Below, in pieces: positions 9,974 to 18,819 of a stretch of DNA of 64,000 bases (the stretch's first letter is position 1; the number at the start of each line of letters is the position of its first letter). The stretch is from Latilactobacillus fragifolii. Its GTDB lineage: Bacteria; Bacillota; Bacilli; Lactobacillales; Lactobacillaceae. Where the stretch lies: NCBI RefSeq assembly GCF_905332535.1, contig NZ_CAJOCF010000001.1, positions 124,001 through 188,000 of the forward strand. Reading direction: 5' to 3'. Below the pieces are notes generated by a model. It had not been told where the DNA came from, made no database searches, and saw only the letters and a list, made by a program, of their open reading frames with translations. The translations under genes and the position numbers were made by a program.

Positions 9974-11362
9974 TTATTGTTGGCGGCTATGATGGTAGCC
10001 GTAACTGAAGTAGATTACGAGTCCGATTACCAACCAGATTAAAAAGACAAGCCAAGTGGTTAGTTGTAATTGGGTCATCAGTAACAGACAAAGGCCACAT
10101 GAAAGTAATGGAATCCATGGGAACAGCGGCACTTTAAAGCCTTGTGGTAATTCATTATAAAAGGATAACTTGCGGAGAAAGATGACACCAAGAGAAACCG
10201 TCGCAAAGGCGAATAGCGTCCCAATGTTGACTAATTCAGCAATCTTATCCAGTGGGACTACCATGGCGACGATGCTTGTGATGATGGCAAAAAGCCACGT
10301 ATTGGCAACTGGCACATGTGTTTTTGAACTGACTTTAGCCAAAATGGGTGGTAATAGGCCATCGCGACTAATGGCAAAGATCAGTCGTGTTCCGCCGTAG
10401 GTCATCACGAGTAAGACCGTTGTCATACCGGCTACTGCACCTAGGGCGACAATGCCAGCCACCCAATTTTGATGCATTAATTGAAGGGCGAAAGCAACGG
10501 GATCACCAACGTTTAGTTTTGTGTAGTGCACAACGCCTACTAAGACAGTCGCAACTGCGGCATATAACAATGACGCGATTAATAGTGACGCGATAATCCC
10601 AATTGGCATATCGCGTTGCGGATTGACAACTTCTTCTGAAGCGGTTGAAACAGCATCAAAACCGATGTAAGCGTAAAAGGCTAGTGCCGCTCCAGAAAGA
10701 ATCCCGCCAGCACCAAATGGTAAGAATGGTTTGAAGTTGGCTGGTTTGACGTAGAAAATGGCAACACCAAGAAAAATGACAATAACGGCGACTTTCACCC
10801 CAACCATCATCGTATTGATCCGCGTTGATTCGCGTAAGCCGTTTGACAGTAAAAATCCGATAACTAACGTAATTAGCCCGGCGATTAAATTAATTCCCCC
10901 AGGGTGCCCAGGCGTCCACGCAGCTGATAAGAAGGTCGGCAAGTGTAAGCCAAAGCCAGCTATTAGATTCTGAAAGTAGGCTGACCAACTGACGGCAACC
11001 GAGGCGACTGCGAAGAGATATTCAGAAATTAGTGCCCACCCTAAAATCCACGCGATTAATTCACCAAAGACGGTGTAGACATATGTATAGGCACTACCGG
11101 CTAAGGGAATTGTAGAAGCAAATTCTGAATAACAAAGGGCAGCCATTGCACAGACAACAGCGGCAAGAAGATAAGAAAGCATCGCACCGGGGCCAGCGTA
11201 CTTAGCGGCGATAATCCCGGGAGTGATAAAAATACCAGCACCGACGACTGCTCCAACCCCCATGGCGGTTAGGCCAAAGGCGGTTAAATGGCGTTCTAAT
11301 GGACTGCTTTTAAATTGGTTCACGTCGATTTGTTTTTTAGCAAAGAGTGAATGGTGTGTCAT
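9974..11362 (-). CDS. APC-family amino acid permease
   Basis: 462 residues with about twelve hydrophobic segments. The N-terminal LTAFGLTAMGVGAVVGAGIFI is split between the conserved first helix and its Gly-rich substrate motif of the amino acid-polyamine-organocation superfamily, cationic/YfnA-like branch. The start is the ATG at 11362 with AAAGGAG upstream on the minus strand; the frame stays open upstream to 11431 without a ribosome site. Substrate cannot be told from sequence. Convergent with dnaJ. Confidence 0.85.
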   Translation of the reverse strand: MTHHSLFAKKQIDVNQFKSSPLERHLTAFGLTAMGVGAVVGAGIFITPGIIAAKYAGPGAMLSYLLAAVVCAMAALCYSEFASTIPLAGSAYTYVYTVFGELIAWILGWALISEYLFAVASVAVSWSAYFQNLIAGFGLHLPTFLSAAWTPGHPGGINLIAGLITLVIGFLLSNGLRESTRINTMMVGVKVAVIVIFLGVAIFYVKPANFKPFLPFGAGGILSGAALAFYAYIGFDAVSTASEEVVNPQRDMPIGIIASLLIASLLYAAVATVLVGVVHYTKLNVGDPVAFALQLMHQNWVAGIVALGAVAGMTTVLLVMTYGGTRLIFAISRDGLLPPILAKVSSKTHVPVANTWLFAIITSIVAMVVPLDKIAELVNIGTLFAFATVSLGVIFLRKLSFYNELPQGFKVPLFPWIPLLSCGLCLLLMTQLQLTTWLVFLIWLVIGLVIYFSYGYHHSRQQ

Positions 11363-11432
11363 TAGTAGCTCCTTTTTAAGTGATATGCCTTTCATTTTAA
11401 GCGGTCGACTTACAAGCGTCAAGCTAAACAAA

Positions 11433-11464
11433 GCGCCATGACAGAGATTAAGCCGTCATGGCGC
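11433..11464 (-). terminator. hairpin terminator after the HAD gene
   Basis: GCGCCATGAC pairs perfectly with GTCATGGCGC. Read on the minus strand it is followed by TTTGTTT, so it would end the HAD transcript before the permease gene. Confidence 0.65.
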
Positions 11465-11479
11465 GTGTTAGTCCAGTGA

Positions 11480-12253
11480 TTAAATTAATCCCCAATGGCG
11501 CAAACCTTCAATAATTCCACCTTCAGTATTCTTAGAAGTAATGTATTTAGCCTTGGCTTTAGCTTCTGGAATCCCGTTACCCATAACAGTTGGATAATCT
11601 ACAAAATCGAGCATTGGTAAGTCATTGGCACCATCGCCAAAGGCATAAGTCGGAATCCCCGTTAAGTTTTGGGAGCGAATTAATTCCTTAATACCACTTT
11701 GTTTTGAACAATCTTTTTCAACAGTATCAATTGAGTTCGGTGTATTACGGTAAAATGTTAAATCCGCACTTTGTGTTTCTGTATAAGCTTTGTCATTGTC
11801 GTTTGTCAGAATCAACATCATGTAGACGGGGTGATTCAGGTAATATTCTGGATCCACTTCGGGAACTGGGGCGTTGACAAACTTGTAGGCGGCTTTGGCT
11901 GGTTGTGTCACAGCAGTCAGCCGAATTGCTTTTTCATTATAAAAAGCGATCGCTTCACCAGCGGCTTTAGCAATTGACACCGTTTGTTCAATGACTGAGG
12001 TGGGAATCGTCCCTTGATAAACGGGTTGACCTTCATATTGAATGTAGCTCCCATTTAAACAAATGAATGAATCAATCCCAGTTTTGGCCAGTACGTCTTG
12101 AATTTCAAGTGGTGAACGACCGGTCGCAATGATTGGTAGGTAGTTGTTAGCACGCAATTGGCGAAGGGCAATCGCAACGGCTGCATCCACTTTTGAATGT
12201 TCATTGTAAAGTGTCCCGTCAAGATCGAAAAATACTAGTCCTTTATAAGTCAA
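11480..12253 (-). CDS. Cof-type HAD-IIB family hydrolase
   Basis: 257 residues. Motif I FFDLDGTLYN (nucleophile and acid Asp) lies at the N-terminus, motif II is IIATGRS, and the C-terminal motif is AFGDGANDLPML. These Cof/YidA-type enzymes dephosphorylate sugar phosphates and cofactors; the substrate is unknown. The start is a TTG with AGGAGG seven bases upstream; the frame remains open further upstream to 12316 without a site. Divergent from the two-component genes. Confidence 0.87.
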   Translation of the reverse strand: MTYKGLVFFDLDGTLYNEHSKVDAAVAIALRQLRANNYLPIIATGRSPLEIQDVLAKTGIDSFICLNGSYIQYEGQPVYQGTIPTSVIEQTVSIAKAAGEAIAFYNEKAIRLTAVTQPAKAAYKFVNAPVPEVDPEYYLNHPVYMMLILTNDNDKAYTETQSADLTFYRNTPNSIDTVEKDCSKQSGIKELIRSQNLTGIPTYAFGDGANDLPMLDFVDYPTVMGNGIPEAKAKAKYITSKNTEGGIIEGLRHWGLI

Positions 12254-12340
12254 AATAGGGCCTCCTAAATAATGATATCTGCTTAACATGCTATCATGCT
12301 TAGCGGTGCCATGCAAACGGTAACGCTATCTTGTTTGACT

Positions 12341-12394
12341 TTCATCACTTCTTCACATATTATTCATCCGTAATTGGTTTATCTACTGTATAAT
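12341..12394 (+). promoter_or_regulatory. promoter of the two-component operon with 11-bp direct repeats
   Basis: TTCATC (12341), TTCACA (12352) and TTCATC (12363) repeat with an exact 11-base period, with a weaker TTGGTT at 12374. They lie just before TATAAT at 12389; no good -35 hexamer exists. Such N5-spaced hexamer repeats are how PhoP-type regulators of Bacillus bind and activate promoters, so autoactivation by the downstream regulator is likely. Confidence 0.6.
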
Positions 12395-12429
12395 ATAAGC
12401 ATAACAATGTCAAAAGAGAAGGAATTCTA

Positions 12430-13173
12430 ATGAAAATTTTAATGGTAGAAGATAACAAATCCGTATCAGAAATGATGAGTATGTTTTTCCAAAAAGAAGC
12501 TTGGGATGCCCATTTCGCTTACGATGGTAATGAAGCCGTGACAGTTTTTAGCAGCGATCCAGAGAGTTGGGACATTATCACACTAGATTTAAATTTGCCG
12601 GGTTTAGATGGAATGCAAGTTGCCCAGAAAATTCGTGAGTTGTCCAAGACGGTGCCGATTATTATGTTGACGGCCCGGGATTCTGAAAGTGACCAGGTCC
12701 TTGGGCTAGAACTTGGCGCTGATGACTATGTGACAAAACCCTTTAGTCCAATCACACTGATTGCGCGGATTAAAGCCTTACATCGCCGTGCTGAATTAAT
12801 TGATGAACAAGTCGAAGCGGCTGAAGAAAACTTACAACAAGCGGTCGAAAACTCAGATTTTGATGTTCAAACAACGCACTTTAAGTTGAGTTCTAAAACG
12901 CGTGAAGCTTATTTATTGGATAAGCCGATTTTGGATTTAACACCGAAAGAATTCGATTTATTGAAGACGTTAGCGAAGAATCCACGGCAAGTTTTCTCAC
13001 GCGAACAGTTATTAGAACTTGTGTGGGATTACCAATATTTTGGCGATGAACGAACGGTTGATGCACATATCAAGAAGTTACGGCAAAAGATTGAAAAAGT
13101 AGGGCCACAAGTGATTCAGACCGTTTGGGGTGTCGGTTACAAATTTGATGATTCAGATGCGGTGCGCAAATGA
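12430..13173 (+). CDS. OmpR/PhoB-family response regulator
   Basis: 247 residues. Receiver domain with acidic pair E7/D8, phosphoacceptor D53 in TLDLNLPG and Lys in VTKPF; C-terminal winged helix ending in TVWGVGYKF. The linker between them (about residues 120-150) is unusually long and acidic (VEAAEENLQQAVEN). AGAAGGAAT precedes the ATG. The stop overlaps the kinase start by ATGA, so the pair is translationally coupled. The signal is unknown. Confidence 0.9.
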   Translation: MKILMVEDNKSVSEMMSMFFQKEAWDAHFAYDGNEAVTVFSSDPESWDIITLDLNLPGLDGMQVAQKIRELSKTVPIIMLTARDSESDQVLGLELGADDYVTKPFSPITLIARIKALHRRAELIDEQVEAAEENLQQAVENSDFDVQTTHFKLSSKTREAYLLDKPILDLTPKEFDLLKTLAKNPRQVFSREQLLELVWDYQYFGDERTVDAHIKKLRQKIEKVGPQVIQTVWGVGYKFDDSDAVRK

Positions 13174-14609
13174 AACTGATTTATCAGTGGATGTTGGCAT
13201 TTTTCGGGGTCATTATGACAACGATTATTATTGTGGGGATTGCGTTTACGCAGTATTCGACAAGGACCGCTTATGAAAGTACCTGGGATCAACTGGAAGG
13301 GTATGCGGATGTGATTGAACGTGAAGCTTTCAAACAAGGGGCTCAAGCGGCATTGTCGACCCAATTTATTATTGATAGCCAACAAATCCTATCGCAACAA
13401 CATGTTGGGTTTAATTTTTTTAACGCGGAAAACGAAATGGTGTATCCTACCCCGGATCCTAAAATTTCGGTTAAGAAGCAATATTGGAAGCACTTAAAAA
13501 ATGGTCAGATTCAACGGCTGAGCTTGAGTCGTGATTCGCATCAAGTCAATAACAATAAGCAAGAACAGTTAGTGGTTTTCAAGCCGGTCTTTTACAATAA
13601 TAAACTGATCTATGTAATTGGGGTGGCAGCCCCCCTCCAAACCGTTAAATCAGGCTTAACAACGATGCGCAAAAATCTGTTAATTGCCTTTTTATTATCG
13701 ACAATTGGCGGGATTTTGTTAAGTTATGTATTAGCACGGTATCAAATCTATCGGATTAATCGCTTGCGCAATGCGACCCACTTAGTTGCTGAAGGCGACT
13801 TTAATGTGCAGATTAAAAATCACGGTAAGGATGAATTGGATGATTTGGCAACCGACTTTAATGAGATGGTGCATTCGTTGAATGAGTCTGAAGAGGAAAT
13901 CAAGCGCCAAGAGGACCGGCGGCGGCAATTCATGGCTGATGCTGCTCACGAAATGCGGACGCCACTAACGACCGTTAAGGGCCTGTTAGAAGGGTTGCAA
14001 TATGATGCGATTCCAGAAGAAATGCGTGCCAAGAGTATCACACTGATGCAAAATGAAACCAACCGGCTCATTCGCTTAGTGAACGAGAACTTGGATTATG
14101 AAAAGATTCGCACTAACCAAATTAAATTGAACCCTCAAACTTTCAATGCGGTTGAAGCCATCCAGAATATTCAAGAACAACTCGAGAAAAAGGCAACTGA
14201 AGCAGGCGATACACTCGTCTTGGATGCACAAGAGAATGTCCCAATCTATGCTGACTATGACCGGTTTGTCCAAGTGATGTTTAACATCATGCAAAATGCC
14301 ATTCAATTTACAGAAAATGGGCAAATTACGGTCACGGTGGAAGCTGGTTTTCACGAAACAATTCTGACTATTAGTGATACTGGTATCGGCATGACAGCCG
14401 AACAAGTCAAGAATATTTGGGAGCGGTATTACAAAGCAGATCCATCGCGTAAGAATACTAAATATGGTGAATCTGGTTTAGGGTTGGCAATTGTCCACCA
14501 ACTCGTTCAGTTACACCATGGGACGATTGATGTCCAAAGTGTACCGGAACAAGGAACAACCTTTACCTTAACTTTCCCGGATGAAACGATTGTAAATAGT
14601 GAAAGCTAA
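13170..14609 (+). CDS. sensor histidine kinase, partner of the preceding regulator
   Basis: 479 residues: membrane helix at about 8-28, an extracytoplasmic domain of about 140 residues, a second helix at about 170-192, HAMP segment, HisKA with phospho-acceptor H260 in HEMRTPL, then the ATPase boxes NIMQNAIQFTE, DTGIGM and GESGLGLAIV. All catalytic motifs are intact. Similar in build to PhoR/YycG-type kinases but without an obvious PAS signature. Confidence 0.9.
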   Translation: MKLIYQWMLAFFGVIMTTIIIVGIAFTQYSTRTAYESTWDQLEGYADVIEREAFKQGAQAALSTQFIIDSQQILSQQHVGFNFFNAENEMVYPTPDPKISVKKQYWKHLKNGQIQRLSLSRDSHQVNNNKQEQLVVFKPVFYNNKLIYVIGVAAPLQTVKSGLTTMRKNLLIAFLLSTIGGILLSYVLARYQIYRINRLRNATHLVAEGDFNVQIKNHGKDELDDLATDFNEMVHSLNESEEEIKRQEDRRRQFMADAAHEMRTPLTTVKGLLEGLQYDAIPEEMRAKSITLMQNETNRLIRLVNENLDYEKIRTNQIKLNPQTFNAVEAIQNIQEQLEKKATEAGDTLVLDAQENVPIYADYDRFVQVMFNIMQNAIQFTENGQITVTVEAGFHETILTISDTGIGMTAEQVKNIWERYYKADPSRKNTKYGESGLGLAIVHQLVQLHHGTIDVQSVPEQGTTFTLTFPDETIVNSES

Positions 14610-14618
14610 AACAACTTA

Positions 14619-14661
14619 AAAAAGCGTCGCGACAATTCAATGCTTGTCGGGACGCTTTTTT
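14619..14661. terminator. bidirectional terminator between the kinase gene and codA
   Basis: AAAAAGCGTC-CGACAA pairs with TTGTCG-GACGCTTTTT; A and T runs on both sides let it serve both convergent genes. Confidence 0.85.
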
Positions 14662-14664
14662 AGG

Positions 14665-15900
14665 TTAAATATGCAATTGATTTTTAGCCGGTTGGGTCTC
14701 ACTAATGACTTTACCAGCGTGGATTGAGAGGGTGACGGTAGCGTGCTTATTCAATGCGTCGTAGAAGTTGTCACTGTCCATAAGAATTAGATGAGCGGGT
14801 TTGCCCACTTCGATACCGTATTGGTCGAGGACGTGCATAGCACGCGCGCCATTATAAGTGATAAAGCGATAGGCATTCATAATTTCAGTATGCCCCATGA
14901 TTTGGGTGGCTAGTAAGCCGCTATACAACACATCGAGCATGTTACCATTGCCCATTGGATACCAAGGATCTTGAATGTCATCCTCACCAAAAGCAACGTT
15001 TAGCCCATTTGCGGTGAGTTCTTTCACACGGGTTAACCCGCGGCGTTTCGGGTAAGTGTCAAAGCGGCCGCCGAGGAATAGGTTGACGAGGGGATTGGCG
15101 ATGAAATTCAGATCAGCCATCTTTAACAGTCGCATTAATTTAGACATATAAGCATCGTTGTAACAGCCCATGGCAGTTGTATGCGAAGCCGTTACTTTGG
15201 CTTGCATGCCGGTCTCAAGGGCGAGGGTGGCGACGGTTTCTAGACTGCGTGCATTTGGATCATCAATTTCATCCGTATGTGCGTCAAATAATAAATCATA
15301 TTCTTGTGCTAGTTGAAAAGCGAATTTTAACGATGCAACGGCATACTCACGATTAAATTCGAAATGTGGAATAGCACCGATGGCATCAACGCCTAATTGG
15401 GCTGCCTGGGTCATTAAGGCTTGCCCGTTAGGAAAAGAGAGAATCCCTTCTTGTGGAAAGGCTACTAGTTGCAAGGTCATCCAATCCTTGACCGCTTCAC
15501 GGACTTCAAGCAACGCCTTAAGTGCGACCAAGTTTGGATCAGTGACATCGACGTGGGAGCGAACGAACTGAATGCCATGTCGGGCTTGTAATTTTAACGC
15601 TTGAATAGCGCGCCGTTTGACGTCGTCATGCGTTAGGTCCTTTTTGCGTTCGCTCCAAATTCGGATGCCGTCAAACAAAGTGCCGGACTCATTCCATTCG
15701 GGCTGCCCAGCGGTCAGGGTTGAATCAAGATGGACGTGAGGGTCAACAAATGGGGGTAAGGCTAATTGTTCATGCCCGTCGATGACATGCTCATTAGGTT
15801 GCGGTCCCAGTTGCGTCTCAATTGCTGTAATGATTCCGTTCTCAATTCTAATTGACTGCAGTGACGCTTGATTCTCAATATGGACGTTTTGAATGAGCAT
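14665..15900 (-). CDS. codA: cytosine deaminase (amidohydrolase family)
   Basis: Hydrolyses cytosine to uracil and ammonia for pyrimidine salvage. 411 residues; metal ligands appear in FVDPHVHLDST, the HTDEIDDP motif and FGEDDIQDPWYPMGNG, as in CodA of E. coli. The ATG at 15900 has GAGG nine bases upstream; an open extension to 16134 would run through the divergent promoters and is rejected. Divergent from codB, whose product would bring in the substrate. Confidence 0.9.
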   Translation of the reverse strand: MLIQNVHIENQASLQSIRIENGIITAIETQLGPQPNEHVIDGHEQLALPPFVDPHVHLDSTLTAGQPEWNESGTLFDGIRIWSERKKDLTHDDVKRRAIQALKLQARHGIQFVRSHVDVTDPNLVALKALLEVREAVKDWMTLQLVAFPQEGILSFPNGQALMTQAAQLGVDAIGAIPHFEFNREYAVASLKFAFQLAQEYDLLFDAHTDEIDDPNARSLETVATLALETGMQAKVTASHTTAMGCYNDAYMSKLMRLLKMADLNFIANPLVNLFLGGRFDTYPKRRGLTRVKELTANGLNVAFGEDDIQDPWYPMGNGNMLDVLYSGLLATQIMGHTEIMNAYRFITYNGARAMHVLDQYGIEVGKPAHLILMDSDNFYDALNKHATVTLSIHAGKVISETQPAKNQLHI

Positions 15901-15929
15901 TTGATTCAACCTCGCTTTTTTTAGTAGTG

Positions 15930-15959
15930 AGTATAACAATCTTGAGTTGACTTTGGCAA
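15930..15959 (-). promoter_or_regulatory. codA promoter
   Basis: On the minus strand TTGCCA, 18 bases, TATACT. It overlaps the divergent codB promoter by about 13 bases, so the two would compete for polymerase. Confidence 0.6.
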
Positions 15960-15975
15960 GTAAGTTTAATACAAT
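15947..15975 (+). promoter_or_regulatory. codB promoter
   Basis: TTGACT, 17 bases, TACAAT, placed 16 bases before the PyrR-type leader. Overlaps the codA promoter on the other strand. Confidence 0.8.
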
Positions 15976-15990
15976 GCTTATAAATATAAA

Positions 15991-16080
15991 TCCTTTTAAG
16001 GGCAGTCCAGTGAGGCTGACAAAGGAGCGGTTAACAAGTACATTAGTGGGCCTGCTCTGTTTAGGAGTAGGTCTTTTTTT
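15991..16080 (+). promoter_or_regulatory. PyrR-binding attenuator in the codB leader
   Basis: AGTCCAGTGAGGCT at 16004-16017 matches the PyrR binding-loop consensus ARUCCNGNGAGGYU at every position, preceded by TTTTAAGGGC and followed by ACAAAGGAG. A terminator follows: GGCCTGCTC (from 16049) pairs with GAGTAGGTC and a run of seven T. PyrR bound with UMP would favour the terminator, switching codB off when pyrimidines are plentiful. PyrR itself is not in this window. Confidence 0.85.
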
Positions 16081-16110
16081 AATGCCGTTAATCAAGTGGG
16101 GGGTAGCAAA

Positions 16111-17472
16111 ATGACAAAGCAACAAACAATTCATGCAGTATCCAAAGAGGCACGGACCATGGGCAGTTGGGACCTGTTTGCAACTTGGATCGGCGCGAAT
16201 GCCAATAACGGTACGTGGTTTATCGGTGGCATTATTGCGGCAACTGGCTTACTTCAAGGTTCAACCTTGTTGCTGGTGGTTGGCTGTTTATCGTATATTT
16301 TGCTCGCACTGGCCTCATACATGGGGTATCAAACCGGTGTGGGGGCCATGGGGTTAACGCGGGCTTCATTTGGCGTGAAGGGCTCCGTCTTGCCCTCAAT
16401 CATCAACGTGATACAATTCATCGGTTGGGCGGCGGTTAATACGTATATTGCCGCAACTTCAGTCAGCTTTATCATCAAGGAAATTATGGGCTGGTCGGGC
16501 AACGATGCCGCCACTAACCGGATGAGTTTGATCGTGGGGATTCTAATAATGTCTGTCTTGCATCTAATCAGCATCTCGCTTGGGGAAAAATCCGTCCGCT
16601 GGATTGAACGAATTGGCATCATCTTGGTGATTGTTTTAGTTACTTGGGAATCAATCATCGTCTTCAAGATGGTCCCATTCAAAGAATTAGTTGCTTGGCG
16701 ACCAGCTAGTAATTTACGCCTTGAATTTGGGAAGGCGATCGATATTCTAGCTGCGTTTAATCTCGCATGGGTGACAGCTGCTGCCGACTTTAGTCGGTTC
16801 TCAAAACATAAACAAGCAGCGACGGGTTACGCCTTCTTCGGTGCGAACATTGGCTTGTTCTGGTTTGCCTTTATTGGCTTGACGGCGACAATTGCCACAG
16901 CGATTACGTTAAATCATTTCGATCCTAATAATGCCGATCCAAGTACAATTGCGGCTAAGTTAGGCTTGGGCATGCTAGCTTTATTAGTGATTGTGATTAC
17001 CAGTACGACAGCCAATGCGGTCAATTTAATGGCTGCCGGGTCGGCTTTAACGAATATTTTTCCGAAATTTAAACTAACACCGGCATTGTGGGTTGTGACT
17101 TTATTAGCGACGGTGCTGACGTTTATTCCGGTCTATGTTGCCTCATTTTTAACGACTTTTGAAACCTTCCTCGATAGTATCGGGATGTTCTTAGGGCCCG
17201 AAATTGCAATCTTCTTGGTGGATTATTTTATTATTAGCCGGCGGCAATACAATGTTGACGCGCTCAATGAAGTCGCTGGGCAATACTGGTATAGCAAAGG
17301 CTATCATCTGACCGCTCTGATAGCGTGGGTCATTGGCGTGGTTAGTTACTTAATCTTAAATCAATTTGCCATTATTCATGCTTATACCGGGGCAACGTTT
17401 ATTGCGATGGGCCTAACAGCATTGGTTTATTGGTTAATGGCTCAAAAAGAAACGCTAATTGAAGGAAATTAA
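16111..17472 (+). CDS. codB: cytosine permease (NCS1 family)
   Basis: 453 residues, about twelve hydrophobic segments. The NCS1 pattern is visible: TWIGANANNGTWFIGGI in the first helices, later FNLAWVTAAADFSRF and a conserved FLGPEIAIFLVDYFIISRR. Adjacent to codA, so cytosine is the likely substrate. The ATG at 16111 has GGGGGGTAG upstream; six extra codons are open before it. Expression should respond to UMP through the attenuator. Confidence 0.88.
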   Translation: MTKQQTIHAVSKEARTMGSWDLFATWIGANANNGTWFIGGIIAATGLLQGSTLLLVVGCLSYILLALASYMGYQTGVGAMGLTRASFGVKGSVLPSIINVIQFIGWAAVNTYIAATSVSFIIKEIMGWSGNDAATNRMSLIVGILIMSVLHLISISLGEKSVRWIERIGIILVIVLVTWESIIVFKMVPFKELVAWRPASNLRLEFGKAIDILAAFNLAWVTAAADFSRFSKHKQAATGYAFFGANIGLFWFAFIGLTATIATAITLNHFDPNNADPSTIAAKLGLGMLALLVIVITSTTANAVNLMAAGSALTNIFPKFKLTPALWVVTLLATVLTFIPVYVASFLTTFETFLDSIGMFLGPEIAIFLVDYFIISRRQYNVDALNEVAGQYWYSKGYHLTALIAWVIGVVSYLILNQFAIIHAYTGATFIAMGLTALVYWLMAQKETLIEGN

Positions 17473-17503
17473 AAAAACGTCTTACTTAAGGCGTTTTTTT
17501 AAT
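17471..17503 (+). terminator. terminator after codB
   Basis: AAAACG-CTTA pairs with TTAAG-CGTTTT, followed by T7. Confidence 0.75.
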
Positions 17504-17569
17504 TTTTACCACAGAGTTCATATAATTTTCATACTTTAGTTTTACACTATCTTTATTAGGAGGTGGGGC

Positions 17570-18301
17570 ATGTTCTTTATTAAATCAATTCCAGCTAATA
17601 TTCGGTACTATTCACGCCAATCTTTGTTAATCTATCTTGCGGATTGCCTCTTTTTAGGCGTCATGTTAATTGCGCTGAGTTTGATCAGTTTAGAACGCCA
17701 TGACCTCAACCAGTTAAAAAAGCAGTTAGCCAACTTTAACACAGCTCAGAAAGGGACTAATTCACTGACATATCTGGTTCAGAGCAAACAAGCCTTACTA
17801 GGACGGTATCAACTCATCGCAGTGGTGCTACTTGTCATCATTGCGCTAGTGATTGGTATTGTGACTTGGCAAGCGTTTAAAAAGATGCGTCAGGATGTCG
17901 ATACTTTTACCAGTGCGAATTGGCCGCGGCATAAAATTGTTAATTATTATACGTTGACGGCGCTTTGCTTACTCATCATGGCCAGTGTGACGATCATCTT
18001 AAGTTGGGTATTATTTAATTCATATTATTGGCGCGGTTTAGAACTAATTAATCAACAGTGGTTACAAAAGCCGTTACGCCCACTACAAGGTCGGCGAGCG
18101 TTTCAACCATTATTTAAAAATCATCTGACGGACTTTAGTAGTCATTCGTTGTTGAACCCGGTTTTGCACGAACGGACTAAACAAAATTTAACCAATCAAG
18201 TATTAGCCCAATTATGGGGACCATTCATCAGTTTAATGGCCCCCGTCTACTTGATTGGTTGGTGCCAAGTCATTCGCTTTAGGAAAATGAGAAAGGCGTG
18301 A
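17570..18301 (+). CDS. membrane protein, likely reduced ABC-transporter permease
   Basis: 243 residues with one hydrophobic helix near residues 20-40, a segment with charged helices, further helices near 80-105 and 130-155, and one near the C-terminus. The overall plan, paired with a following ATPase-like protein, recalls FtsX/MacB-type permeases without a full extracellular domain, but no family signature is recognised. AGGAGG precedes the ATG. It overlaps the next frame. Function unknown. Confidence 0.6.
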   Translation: MFFIKSIPANIRYYSRQSLLIYLADCLFLGVMLIALSLISLERHDLNQLKKQLANFNTAQKGTNSLTYLVQSKQALLGRYQLIAVVLLVIIALVIGIVTWQAFKKMRQDVDTFTSANWPRHKIVNYYTLTALCLLIMASVTIILSWVLFNSYYWRGLELINQQWLQKPLRPLQGRRAFQPLFKNHLTDFSSHSLLNPVLHERTKQNLTNQVLAQLWGPFISLMAPVYLIGWCQVIRFRKMRKA

Positions 18302-18306
18302 TTGAA

Positions 18307-18765
18307 ATGCTAAACAAACAACCTTTAGTGCTTGGACAGGTTTATTTTAGTCAACCGGAAATGATTCAGCAGAGTCTTGAATCACCTGAATTACCATACG
18401 TGATTGATTATGAGGCGCCTAAGATCCTGCCATTTATGTCCGGTTGGGATAATTTGTTGCTCCCCCAAAAACGGATTGCCCCAACGTTAAAGCGGGTAAT
18501 TGAAGCGCATTTAAAACGCAGTCGCCGTTTATTGGGGACTGAATTATCGCCAGTCGATCAGTTCTGGATTCAATTGATTCGTGGATTAGCAACCCATCAG
18601 CAACTCGTAGTGGTTAAACAGTTCTTAGATAAACTGCCACCAACAGACGCACGTCAATTATTAAACGATGTTCGACAGACAGCAGCACAGTTTCAGATTA
18701 TCGTAATCATGACGACGACTCAAGAATCCGTCTTTAACAGCTTTCAATCGCAGGTTATTAGCTAA
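18307..18765 (+). CDS. degenerate ABC ATPase-like protein lacking Walker motifs
   Basis: 152 residues. The segment ELSPVDQFWIQLIRGLATH aligns by eye with the ABC signature and its following helix (LSGGQxQRvaiARAL), and LVVVKQFLDKLPP sits where Walker B and the D-loop should be, but the acidic residues are replaced. There is no P-loop, and the H-loop position reads IVIMTTTQ. Hence an ATPase relic or pseudo-ATPase. A GTG start at 18298 (overlapping the upstream stop) is the alternative. Coupled to the preceding membrane gene. Confidence 0.55.
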   Translation: MLNKQPLVLGQVYFSQPEMIQQSLESPELPYVIDYEAPKILPFMSGWDNLLLPQKRIAPTLKRVIEAHLKRSRRLLGTELSPVDQFWIQLIRGLATHQQLVVVKQFLDKLPPTDARQLLNDVRQTAAQFQIIVIMTTTQESVFNSFQSQVIS

Positions 18766-18776
18766 AGCGCGTATGT

Positions 18777-18815
18777 AAAAAACGCCCGGACAATATATGT
18801 TGTCCGGGCGTTTTT
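18777..18815. terminator. bidirectional terminator between convergent genes
   Basis: AAAAACGCCCGGACAA pairs with TTGTCCGGGCGTTTTT around a six-base loop; serves the degenerate ABC pair and ltaS. Confidence 0.93.
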
Positions 18816-18819
18816 GTGA

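Noticed and set aside
15901-16134. N-terminal extension of codA
   Set aside because: It runs through the divergent promoters, the PyrR leader and into codB.
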